Of a DNA stretch of 10,068 bases, positions 1 to 7,535 are shown in pieces. Position numbers and translations under genes: made by a program. The stretch is from positions 1-10,068 of the forward strand of contig UQEO01000069.1 in NCBI GenBank assembly GCA_900540095.1. The letters run 5' to 3'. The DNA comes from an uncultured Collinsella sp. Its GTDB lineage: Bacteria; Actinomycetota; Coriobacteriia; Coriobacteriales; Coriobacteriaceae. The notes under the pieces are model-generated. The model worked only from the letters and a program-made list of their open reading frames with translations, did not search any database and had not been told where the DNA came from. Numbering within the stretch: position 1 is the stretch's first letter; each line of letters begins with the position of its first letter.

Positions 1-732
1 TGTGGAAATCAGTCCGCCCCCCCCGGGCCCGGCCCCGGGCACCTGCCGCACACCTCGCAGCCGAGTGCCGGCGAGTTCAAGGCACTCTTTGACCGCGTGC
101 GTGCTGACGGCCACGACAGCGCGATCTTTATCTCGCTGTGCAGCGAATGGTCCGCCTGCTATTCCAACGCATGCCTGGTCGCCGAGACCCACGAGCTCGA
201 CGTGCGCTGCATCGATTCGCGCACCGGCTCGGGTGCCGAGGGCCTGCTGGTGGAGTACGCGCTCGCCATGCGCGAGGACGGCCGCAGCCTGGACGAGACC
301 GAGGCACAGATCCGCGCGACCCTGCCCGACGCGCACCTGCTGCTGATTCCCCGCACGCTCGAGAACCTCGTTAAGAACGGCCGCGCGCCCAAGCTCGCCG
401 GCCAGCTCACGCAGATGCTCAATATTCGCCTGGCCGTTTCGCCGGAGTGGCAGTCGGGCGAGATCAAGGCCATCAAGAAGGGCCGCGGCGCCAAGCGCAT
501 CGTCGCCAACACCATGGCAGACTGCCTCGCGTTTTTGGCCGAGCATCCGGGCTCCAGCGTGCGCGTGCTCACGACCGGAGCCGCCGAGGAGCAGGAGCTT
601 GCCAACGAGGCGCTCGCGGGCCAGGACTACGTAGACGCCGGCACCGGCCCCATCGGCTGCACCATCGCCACCCACGTAGGCGTCGATGCCATCGCCATCA
701 GCTACTGCCCCCGCTACCAGCCAACTCACTAG
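1..732 (+). CDS. DegV family fatty-acid-binding protein (5' partial)
   Basis: About 230 C-terminal residues of a DegV/FakB-type protein; the gene starts before the window. Members of this two-domain family (usually about 280-290 residues) bind a fatty acid, and FakB proteins present it to the FakA kinase. Visible hallmarks are the TSQPS lipid-binding motif (positions 52-66), a serine-rich SLCSEWSACYSNA segment in the place of the family SGTYQSA motif, an IDSRTGSGAEGLL segment, the TLENLVKNGRAP helix with its conserved GR, and a C-terminal THVGVDAIAISY segment corresponding to the family HTGPGA motif. It ends with TAG at 730-732, 13 bases before a palindromic repeat. From about position 40 the reading frame is frame 1, but the first bases read better as DegV in frame 2 (VEISP), so a base may be missing or extra in the C/G run at 14-39. 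Family call is secure; ligand unknown. Confidence 0.88.
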   Translation, partial: CGNQSAPPGPGPGHLPHTSQPSAGEFKALFDRVRADGHDSAIFISLCSEWSACYSNACLVAETHELDVRCIDSRTGSGAEGLLVEYALAMREDGRSLDETEAQIRATLPDAHLLLIPRTLENLVKNGRAPKLAGQLTQMLNIRLAVSPEWQSGEIKAIKKGRGAKRIVANTMADCLAFLAEHPGSSVRVLTTGAAEEQELANEALAGQDYVDAGTGPIGCTIATHVGVDAIAISYCPRYQPTH

Positions 733-745
733 GGACGCCCACATC

Positions 746-811
746 ACTTGCGGTGAAATAGGGACTGTATTTGGCGTATGGCCACAAATCAATCCCTATT
801 TCACCGCAACT
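746..811. repeat. Palindromic intergenic repeat, copy 1
   Basis: Two 17-base arms match perfectly as inverted repeats: TTGCGGTGAAATAGGGA at 748-764 and its reverse complement at 793-809. The loop contains a weaker second stem (TTTGGC about 770-775 against GCCACAAA 781-788). The same arms recur at 4303-4369, with the same loop-edge bases (GGGACTGT on the left, CAATCCC on the right), so both copies are one family in the same orientation. It begins 13 bases after the degV stop and may also act as a 3' stem-loop. Its role as a REP/MITE-like element is inferred from structure and copy number only. Confidence 0.8.
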
Positions 812-899
812 TCTTTTGCTGAGCCATCCATATACAAGATATGCAGACGATCGGCGCATTCCCAGCTGTTTGGGGGAGCTTCGACTAGCCCCTAGCGGT

Positions 900-1128
900 A
901 CCCGGTGGGCAAAAAATGGCAAATATGAGTACTGTCATAAATTTAGTAACAGCAAAATTTCGCTGAATTGCCCGCTCCCACCGATTTCAAGCTCCATAAA
1001 GCCCCGAATTGTCGTGTTTAGGGGGGGTGAATATATTAAAACTCAGTCAATTGGTCTTAGATACTTCTCAAATGATATGAGACTAACCGAGCAACAGTAC
1101 TCATATTTGCCATTTTTGCCCACCGGGT
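900..1128. mobile_element. MITE-like element, 35/36-bp terminal inverted repeats
   Basis: The left end (900-935, beginning ACCCGGTGGGCAAAAAATGG) and the right end (1094-1128, ending CCATTTTTGCCCACCGGGT) are inverted repeats matching over 35 bases, with a single-base length difference (A6 against A5). They enclose about 158 bases of AT-rich sequence with a G7 run (1021-1027), a small TCTCA/TGAGA hairpin (1066-1082), and no credible reading frame. Long near-perfect termini around a short non-coding core is the layout of a miniature inverted-repeat transposable element. I see no clear target-site duplication and no transposase in the window, so a very long regulatory stem-loop is an alternative. 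Confidence 0.6.
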
Positions 1129-1318
1129 CTGAATGTCCGCTCTTTACGCCTCCGGCTACCCATATGACCGCAAACCCTGATTATCAAGGGCCGTCGCGCG
1201 CCTTGGTATCGACCAAAAGCCGCTCGCAGAATAATCCCTTGCCATTAGCAAACTTGAATCGAAATTACATATCCCAAAAAGCCGTAATGCCGTACCCTCG
1301 TCTCAACAACTCCAATAC

Positions 1319-1323
1319 AAGGA
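1319..1323 (+). promoter_or_regulatory. Ribosome binding site of the helicase gene
   Basis: AAGGA lies 10 bases before the ATG at 1334. The next in-frame ATG (1346) has no comparable purine-rich match in front of it, so 1334 is the preferred start, though only four residues separate the two. Confidence 0.5.
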
Positions 1324-1333
1324 CGGCATTCAA

Positions 1334-4318
1334 ATGGGCAACGCCATGCATCAATACGCCCTCTTTGGGACCGCACAATTTAAATACGATCAGACGATCA
1401 CACATATATCGGACCAACACCGACAAATCGTCATTTGCAACAACGGTTCAGACGTACGCTACGCAACGCTAGAAGAGTGGGAAGAAGCTGGCGATTCTTT
1501 CGATAGACGGGCGCAGATCGAAGATATCGTCACCAGCGCAAGCCCAGCGCGCGACAAACTCGAGCTCTTCCGCAATCTCTTTACTGGTCGCAAAGATGTC
1601 TACGCTCATGGGTACCGCAGAAAAGACGGAGGAATTGGCTATACGCCCGCCTGCGCAAATGAGTGGAAGTCAGGCATTTGCCCCAAAGCAAGCCACCAGA
1701 GAGTCAAATGCACGGAATGCAGCAGCCGCGTCTTCCCCGAGTTGAGCGATGCCGCGATCATCGCCCATTTCAGAGGCAATGACGATAGGCTTCGAGACGT
1801 TATAGGCCAATATGTGCTCGATAAAGACAGCAACACGAAAGTCCTGGTCATCGATTTTGACGGAGCCGATTGGAAAGAAGCGACGAAAGCCATTCGACAT
1901 GTCGCAAAAAGCCACGGAATCGATGTCGCAGTTGAGCGATCGAGATCGGGCGACGGCGCACATGTCTGGTTTTTCTTCCTAGAGCTCGTCAGCGCAAAGA
2001 CCGCACGAGATTTTGGAAGCAGCCTTATCACCGAAGCGGCGATACTGAACAAGACAATCACCTTCAAAGCATTTGACCGAATGCTGCCCGCGCAGTCCAC
2101 CATTCCTGAGGGCGGCTTTGGAAATCTCATAGCGCTGCCTTTTCAAGGAAAAGCGCAGCGAAAAGGGAACAGCGTATTTGTTGACGAGCAATTTGAGCCC
2201 TTTCCCGATCAATGGCTTTACCTTTCGCAAATCCAGTTAATCCCGCGCGTGACGGTGCAAAATCTGATCGAGAGCATCGAAAATAGGTCACATGGAATAG
2301 CAGCTGTTGCGGCGGCAAACACCGGTGTGCCACATTCCCAGAGACTGCGAAAGCGGCTTCCGCTCACACCGCGGGACTTCCCGTCATCGCTGTCCGTCAC
2401 GCAGACCGATATGCTCTATATCCCCGAAAAATCTCTGAGTCCCGCAGCTCAAATGGAAGTCCGCAGGCTTGCAACATTTGCCAACCCAGAATTCTTCCGC
2501 GCACAATCTATGCATCAATCGGTATTCGGCAAACCGCGGTTCATAGACCTCAGCGAACTTAGAGATGGCTACGTCGCGATTCCCAGAGGCTGCAAGGTTC
2601 AACTTGAGCGGCTGCTTCAAGAAGCCGGCGTTTCTGCCCACTATTCAGACAAACGCAAGTCGAGCCATCCAATTGCGATGGCATTTAAAGGGACTCTTCG
2701 CCCTGAACAGCAAATTGTCGCTGAACAGATGCTCAGCTATGAAGACGGGATCATGTCCGCACCGACGGGGTTCGGCAAAACCGTCATCGGAGCTTATCTT
2801 ATTGCTGCCATTGGTCTTCCAACGCTCGTCATCGTTCCTAAAACTGCGCTCATTGCCCAATGGAAATCCCAACTCGAACGATTTCTCGACATCACGGACA
2901 ACAGAGAGCCCGTCCGAACCCCAAAGGGACGAATCAGCAAAAGACAGCCTCCGCTCATTGGGCAAATCGGAGGAGGCAAGACCGCCATAAGCCGTCTCAT
3001 CGACATTGCTTCATTCCAGTCGCTATCCGGCAAGGATCCCCAAACCGGCGAGTCATTAGCCAAGGAGTTCGTTCGCGATTACAGTCTCATCATCTGTGAC
3101 GAATGCCACCATGCGGCCGCGCCACAGCTTGAGCTTGTCCTCAAGTCCGCTCCTGCCAAATATGTATATGGCCTTTCCGCAACGCCCGAGCGTTCGGACG
3201 GACTCACGCGGGCACTCTCGATGCTCTGCGGCCCGGTTCGCTATGTCGTCGATCCAAAAACGCAAGCAATCCAACAGGGGATTCAGCGCATTGTTAGACC
3301 GCGTTTCACCGGAATTCGATTACCAACCTACGGACCAGGAGCATCCTTTAACCAAATTCTCGATCTCCTGTGTGTACACGCCGCGAGAAACGAAGCAATT
3401 ATCGAGGACGCCCTCGAGGCCGCATCAAACGGCCGGCATCCGCTTGTGCTATCTAAAAGAAAAAAGCATGCCGAAGAGCTATGCAGGCTACTTCAAAGCC
3501 GTGGACACGAACCCATACTCTTAACCGGAGAAATCGACGCCAAAGAAAGAAAAGCAATACTGAAGAGTCTTCCCAGCTTTGAGCATGATCATCGAATCAT
3601 CGTCGCAACTGAAAGTCTTCTGGGCGAGGGCTTCGACCTGTCTTACCTTGACACTTTGCTCATTGCCACTCCAATATCTTGGGACGGCAGCATAACGCAG
3701 CAGGCAGGTAGGCTACACAGAAGCCACGAGGGCAAACAGCGGGTTGAGATATTCGACTATGTTGACCTGTCGATACCCATGTTCGCGCGCATGTACCAAA
3801 AGAGGCTCAAGACCTACGCCAAGCTGGGGTATGAAGTCTTTGCGGCAAACGACAACAGACAGGACGATCGAAACATCCTCGTTAGGTCGGCAAGAGCCGT
3901 GGAGGCTTTAGTGAATGACATCGAGAACGCATCGAAAAGCATTTTTATTGCCGCACCCTACGCGTCCGCCGCATGCCTTGAAAAGCTCGCCGCTGCACTC
4001 GCGGATGCCGCTACCCGTGGAATTGCCCTTGAGATTTCTATTGCTTCAACTCCACGCGATGACGTGAAAGCGATTTTTGCCGAGATGAACGTCAACTATC
4101 TCATCAAAGCCGAAGGACGCCTGTGCGCATCAGTGATTGACGAGGAAACTGTCTGGTACGGAGCTATTCCGTTGCTGGCTTTCCCAAAGAAAGAAGACTG
4201 CAGCATTCGTTTCAAAAGCAGCGAAGTCGCAGCCGAGCTTTTGAGCGAAATTCAGCGAAAAGTGGAACCGGAGGCCGCGGCGACGAACGGGGTACCCCCA
4301 GCAGTTGCGGTGAAATAG
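1334..4318 (+). CDS. TOTE-type primase-like / SF2 helicase protein
   Basis: A 994-residue multidomain nucleic-acid enzyme. Residues about 70-135 carry a Cys cluster (C107, C116, C126, C129) likely to bind zinc, in the GYTPACANEW context typical of TOTE conflict-system proteins. Residues about 135-300 form an archaeo-eukaryotic primase-like domain: IDFD (D174, D176), SGDGAHVWF (S205-F213, H210), D248, and GNLIALPFQ (263-271). Residues about 450-810 are an SF2 helicase: APTGFGKT Walker A (476-483), DECH (589-592), SATPER (615-620), QQAGRLHR motif VI (789-796). Residues about 850-985 resemble a PLD-like domain lacking its H and K. The sequence therefore supports DNA binding, ATP-driven unwinding and possible primer synthesis; a role in defence against mobile DNA follows from the family name and is not shown here. 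Codon use is more AT-rich than the neighbours, suggesting transfer. The final codons (PAVAVK) and stop come from a palindromic repeat. Confidence 0.85.
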   Translation: MGNAMHQYALFGTAQFKYDQTITHISDQHRQIVICNNGSDVRYATLEEWEEAGDSFDRRAQIEDIVTSASPARDKLELFRNLFTGRKDVYAHGYRRKDGGIGYTPACANEWKSGICPKASHQRVKCTECSSRVFPELSDAAIIAHFRGNDDRLRDVIGQYVLDKDSNTKVLVIDFDGADWKEATKAIRHVAKSHGIDVAVERSRSGDGAHVWFFFLELVSAKTARDFGSSLITEAAILNKTITFKAFDRMLPAQSTIPEGGFGNLIALPFQGKAQRKGNSVFVDEQFEPFPDQWLYLSQIQLIPRVTVQNLIESIENRSHGIAAVAAANTGVPHSQRLRKRLPLTPRDFPSSLSVTQTDMLYIPEKSLSPAAQMEVRRLATFANPEFFRAQSMHQSVFGKPRFIDLSELRDGYVAIPRGCKVQLERLLQEAGVSAHYSDKRKSSHPIAMAFKGTLRPEQQIVAEQMLSYEDGIMSAPTGFGKTVIGAYLIAAIGLPTLVIVPKTALIAQWKSQLERFLDITDNREPVRTPKGRISKRQPPLIGQIGGGKTAISRLIDIASFQSLSGKDPQTGESLAKEFVRDYSLIICDECHHAAAPQLELVLKSAPAKYVYGLSATPERSDGLTRALSMLCGPVRYVVDPKTQAIQQGIQRIVRPRFTGIRLPTYGPGASFNQILDLLCVHAARNEAIIEDALEAASNGRHPLVLSKRKKHAEELCRLLQSRGHEPILLTGEIDAKERKAILKSLPSFEHDHRIIVATESLLGEGFDLSYLDTLLIATPISWDGSITQQAGRLHRSHEGKQRVEIFDYVDLSIPMFARMYQKRLKTYAKLGYEVFAANDNRQDDRNILVRSARAVEALVNDIENASKSIFIAAPYASAACLEKLAAALADAATRGIALEISIASTPRDDVKAIFAEMNVNYLIKAEGRLCASVIDEETVWYGAIPLLAFPKKEDCSIRFKSSEVAAELLSEIQRKVEPEAAATNGVPPAVAVK

Positions 4319-4369
4319 GGACTGTTTTTGACTTATTAGCCGTCAACCAATCCCTATTCCACCGCAACT
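4303..4369. repeat. Palindromic intergenic repeat, copy 2
   Basis: A 19-base left arm (4303-4321, AGTTGCGGTGAAATAGGGA) pairs with 4351-4369 with one mismatch. An inner stem TTGAC (4328-4332) / GTCAA (4342-4346) lies in the loop. It is the same family as 746-811. It overlaps the last five codons and the TAG of the helicase gene and sits between that gene and the convergent toxin gene, a position where it could also end transcription from both sides. Confidence 0.82.
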
Positions 4370-4382
4370 TAGAAATCGGCAA

Positions 4383-4691
4383 TCAGCCCTGCGGGCCCTG
4401 GAACAGCTCCTCATGCGAGCCCATTCTGACCAGCCGGATCACAGGATTAGTCTTATGCGGTAAGTAGAGAACGACCACGTCGACCAAGCCATCGGATAGG
4501 TGGAAATCGATGTGGCCGTTGTAGTTTCCGCCCGGGTTTGAAAGCTCATGGGCGCCATATTCCGCGGGAAGCGAGCCGTGAGCTGCAAGCTCTGCGACTG
4601 CCGCCTTAAACTCACTCTTTAGCTGCGGATGCATGCGCATCGTTCGTTTGTAGTCCGCCCTAAATTGAGCCTCGACTTTAATCTCGAACAT
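4383..4691 (-). CDS. YafQ-family type II toxin (mRNA interferase)
   Basis: A 102-residue RelE-superfamily protein, normal size for YafQ. YafQ toxins are ribosome-dependent endoribonucleases that cut mRNA until neutralised by DinJ. By alignment from memory to E. coli YafQ, the functional positions are kept: H48 (for H50), H64 and D67 in the GHIDFHLSDG segment (for H63 and D67), H93 and F97 in GSHEELF (for H87 and F91). The loop between H48 and H64 is slightly longer than in E. coli. It lies 2 bases after the antitoxin stop, and its ribosome binding site (GAGGAA) falls inside the antitoxin's last codons, so the two are translationally coupled. It converges on the helicase gene, from which the palindromic repeat separates it. 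The residues suggest an active toxin. Confidence 0.88.
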   Translation of the reverse strand: MFEIKVEAQFRADYKRTMRMHPQLKSEFKAAVAELAAHGSLPAEYGAHELSNPGGNYNGHIDFHLSDGLVDVVVLYLPHKTNPVIRLVRMGSHEELFQGPQG

Positions 4692-4693
4692 CG

Positions 4694-4993
4694 CTATTCC
4701 TCATCGAGGAATGACATAAGCTCATCAGCGTTGTTGAATGACGGGCTATCGTCCGGCAAAATCCCCAACTCATGAGCCTCGGCGATCACCATGGCACGCC
4801 TCGTCGCCTCGTTGGGCACCTCCGCCCTTCCTACAATCTCAAAAGGAATCTTTCGCTGATTTACAAGCTGCCGAACGGCAAGATTGAGATAGGAATTGAG
4901 GCTGAGGCCGACCGAATCCAAGAACTCAGTCGCCTGTTCCTTGAGCCCCTCTTCGATGCGAACCGTCGTAGGCTTAACCGTTGCAGTAGACAT
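4694..4993 (-). CDS. RelB/DinJ-family antitoxin
   Basis: A 99-residue antitoxin. The N-terminal half (residues about 8-50, TTVRIEEGLKEQA then SLNSYLNLAVRQLV) has the ribbon-helix-helix pattern of DinJ, which binds operator DNA as a dimer. The IPFEI segment and the acidic tail (ending FLDEE) correspond to the part that wraps the toxin. The start is set by a strong AGGAGGT (4999-5005) five bases before the ATG. The antitoxin-first order, the 2-base gap to the toxin and the operator-like palindrome upstream all fit an autoregulated DinJ-YafQ operon. In-frame GTG or ATG alternatives downstream lack such a ribosome binding site. Confidence 0.88.
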   Translation of the reverse strand: MSTATVKPTTVRIEEGLKEQATEFLDSVGLSLNSYLNLAVRQLVNQRKIPFEIVGRAEVPNEATRRAMVIAEAHELGILPDDSPSFNNADELMSFLDEE

Positions 4994-5018
4994 ACGCGAC
5001 CTCCTCGCCTCGTCTTTT

Positions 5019-5073
5019 GCATCAGTATACCCCGTTTTGATGGCATACTGATGTTAAATAGCATCAGTATGCC
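5019..5073 (-). promoter_or_regulatory. Operator and -10 region of the antitoxin-toxin operon
   Basis: GGCATACTGATG (5042-5053) and CATCAGTATGCC (5062-5073) form a perfect 12-base palindrome around an 8-base centre, and a third half-site, CATCAGTATACC, lies at 5020-5031. A TATACT box (minus strand, 5029-5024) sits inside the third half-site, about 31 bases before the antitoxin ATG. No good -35 is visible. Overlap of repeated half-sites with the -10 box is what autorepression by a DinJ/YafQ complex would need. That the antitoxin binds here is inferred. Confidence 0.72.
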
Positions 5074-5105
5074 GTTCACATTACTATAACAACAGTCACA
5101 GCGCC

Positions 5106-5864
5106 CTACATCAGCCCGCTCAGGGCGATGTCGACGGCTTCGTTGAGGTCGTCGGTGATATGCACGAGCTCGGGATCGAGCGGGCTGATCATACCGGCGT
5201 CCATCACCGGGCCGTTGAGCCAGTCGAACAGGCCCTGCCAGTACTCGGTTCCCACCAAAACGAGCGGCATGCGCTTGACCTTGTGTGTCTGCACCAGCGT
5301 GAGCACCTCAAACATTTCGTCGAGCGTACCAAAACCTCCGGGAAACACGATGGCACCCGAGCTGTATTTGACGAACATGGTCTTGCGCACAAAGAAGTAA
5401 CGGAAGTCCATGCCGAGGTTCACGTATTTATTGAGCCCCTGCTCGTGCGGCAATTCAATGCCCAGGCCAACTGACTTGCCGTTGACACTCGCCGCTCCCC
5501 TGTTGGCCGCCTCCATGATGCCGGGACCGCCGCCGGTGATAACCGCCACGCCGCGCTGGGCGATTTTGCGCCCGACGGTGCGCGCCGCCTTGTAAAGCGG
5601 ATCGGTCTTGGGCGTGCGGGCGCTACCGAAGATGGTCACCGCAGGACCAAGCTCGGCAAGCGCGCCGAAGCCATCGACAAACTCGGCCTGAATGCGCAGC
5701 ACGCGCCACGGATCGGCATGCAACCAGTCGGTCGACTCCTCGGGCGCCAGCAGGTTGGCGTAGGTGTTGTCCTTAGGAATCATGGGACCGCGCATGACCA
5801 CGGGACCGCGTCGGTACGTCTCGTCGTAGGCCGGCTCGCCCTCGACGTTCTCATTCTTAATCAT
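5106..5864 (-). CDS. LOG-family (TIGR00730) Rossmann-fold protein
   Basis: A 252-residue protein of the LOG / lysine-decarboxylase-like family. It carries both signature motifs: GGGPGIME (residues 111-118, followed by AANRGA) and PGGFGTLDE (175-183). Characterised LOG enzymes release the base from cytokinin or AMP-type nucleotides as 5'-monophosphate phosphoribohydrolases; bacterial roles are often unknown, so the substrate is not assigned here. The N-terminal 50 residues are an extension beyond the Rossmann core, common in actinobacterial members. I chose the ATG at 5864 (MIKNENVEG) because AGGAG stands five bases before it; the frame stays open 24 codons further upstream but would run through a terminator-like hairpin. 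It lies downstream of tgt on the same strand, 233 bases away, and its stop is 112 bases before the antitoxin gene. Confidence 0.87.
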   Translation of the reverse strand: MIKNENVEGEPAYDETYRRGPVVMRGPMIPKDNTYANLLAPEESTDWLHADPWRVLRIQAEFVDGFGALAELGPAVTIFGSARTPKTDPLYKAARTVGRKIAQRGVAVITGGGPGIMEAANRGAASVNGKSVGLGIELPHEQGLNKYVNLGMDFRYFFVRKTMFVKYSSGAIVFPGGFGTLDEMFEVLTLVQTHKVKRMPLVLVGTEYWQGLFDWLNGPVMDAGMISPLDPELVHITDDLNEAVDIALSGLM

Positions 5865-5880
5865 GGGTACTCCTATCGAG

Positions 5881-5928
5881 AAAAAGAAAAGCGGGCGGGG
5901 TCGACGCCATGCGCCAAACACCCGCCCG
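5881..5928 (-). terminator. Terminator-like hairpin just before the LOG gene
   Basis: Read on the minus strand, CGGGCGGG (5928-5921) pairs with CCCGCCCG (5899-5892), then follows a U-rich tail TTTTCTTTTT (5890-5881). This is the form of an intrinsic terminator. It ends 16 bases before the LOG ATG, with the ribosome binding site between. It would end tgt transcription, but any LOG promoter upstream of it would also be affected, so it may be an attenuator. Confidence 0.68.
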
Positions 5929-5966
5929 AACATCAACTATTCGGTATGGTACCCACGTTGCATCAA

Positions 5967-6086
5967 GCGCTTGCAAGGCATCGGTCAGCGGTCGCGCAGC
6001 CGGCGTCAGCGAATGCGATGCCCGGCGACGGCTGCGCGCGGTCGATTGGCACGCGGTCTCGACATCGCGCGAGTGCCTGCAAGCGC
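5967..6086. repeat. Nested inverted repeats between tgt and the LOG gene
   Basis: GCGCTTGCAAGGC (5967-5979) pairs with GCCTGCAAGCGC (6075-6086) apart from one extra base. Inside it, CGCGCAGCCG (5993-6002) pairs perfectly with CGGCTGCGCG (6029-6038). No gene fits in this 233-base gap. The nested stems could fold as an RNA leader for the LOG gene or as the tgt 3' end. I match it to no known riboswitch. Confidence 0.4.
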
Positions 6087-6097
6087 CCGCGCCGCCC

Positions 6098-7237
<1,140 letters not shown>

Positions 7238-7274
7238 AAACTGGAACTCCTTGGTTGCGGTTCATACGCAAACC

Positions 7275-7280
7275 ATTATA
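7275..7280 (-). promoter_or_regulatory. -10 box of the tgt promoter
   Basis: A perfect TATAAT on the minus strand, preceded by a small CGGG-CAA-CCCG palindrome (7281-7291). The predicted start point is about 7268, giving a leader of about 30 bases with the AAGGAG site. The hexamer at the right distance for a -35 box (GGTGCT) is poor, so the promoter call rests on the -10 and its position. Confidence 0.55.
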
Positions 7281-7421
7281 CGGGCAACCCGCAAGAAGCA
7301 CCGACTCGACAGAAACTGGCGCAAAGGGGTCATAGTCATTGGGATCATTTCCAACAGCCAAGGCAACGCCGATGCTCTGGCAATGCCAGCGAGCGGTCGC
7401 CAGGGCGAACAAATTGGCATG

Positions 7422-7463
7422 AAAAGAGGGCGGCATAGACCTTCTGGTCATGCCGCCCTCTTT
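7422..7463. terminator. Two-way intrinsic terminator below the dehydrogenase gene
   Basis: AAAGAGGGCGGCAT (7423-7436) pairs perfectly with ATGCCGCCCTCTTT (7450-7463). After a bulged base the stem continues with GACC/GGTC around a TTCT loop. A runs on one side and T runs on the other make it usable on both strands. It lies 73 bases past the dehydrogenase stop and about 140 bases before the tgt -10 box, so it separates the two minus-strand genes. Confidence 0.88.
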
Positions 7464-7535
7464 GAATGACAAGTTGTCGCCCTGGCGGCCGCGCAGCGTC
7501 GGCCCGTTACGGCGGTTGGTAAAACGCCGGAACCC

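Larger units (their letters stand above)
812..1333. other. Gene-free AT-richer leader region of the helicase gene
   Basis: Between the first palindromic repeat and the helicase start there is no gene I can support. The stretch is clearly more AT-rich than the degV gene and holds the 229-bp inverted-repeat element at 900-1128. The remaining 205 bases (1129-1333) would have to carry the helicase promoter. A TTGCCA at 1239-1244 followed 17 bases later by AAATTA at 1262-1267 is the best promoter-like pair I see, but it is weak. A ribosome-binding-site match (AAGGA, 1319-1323) closes the region. Confidence 0.5.

Noticed and set aside
771..1472. A 233-codon open frame on the plus strand starting inside the first palindromic repeat.
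   Set aside because: It runs through the whole inverted-repeat element and into the helicase gene in another frame, has no ribosome binding site, and its translation looks like random low-complexity sequence.
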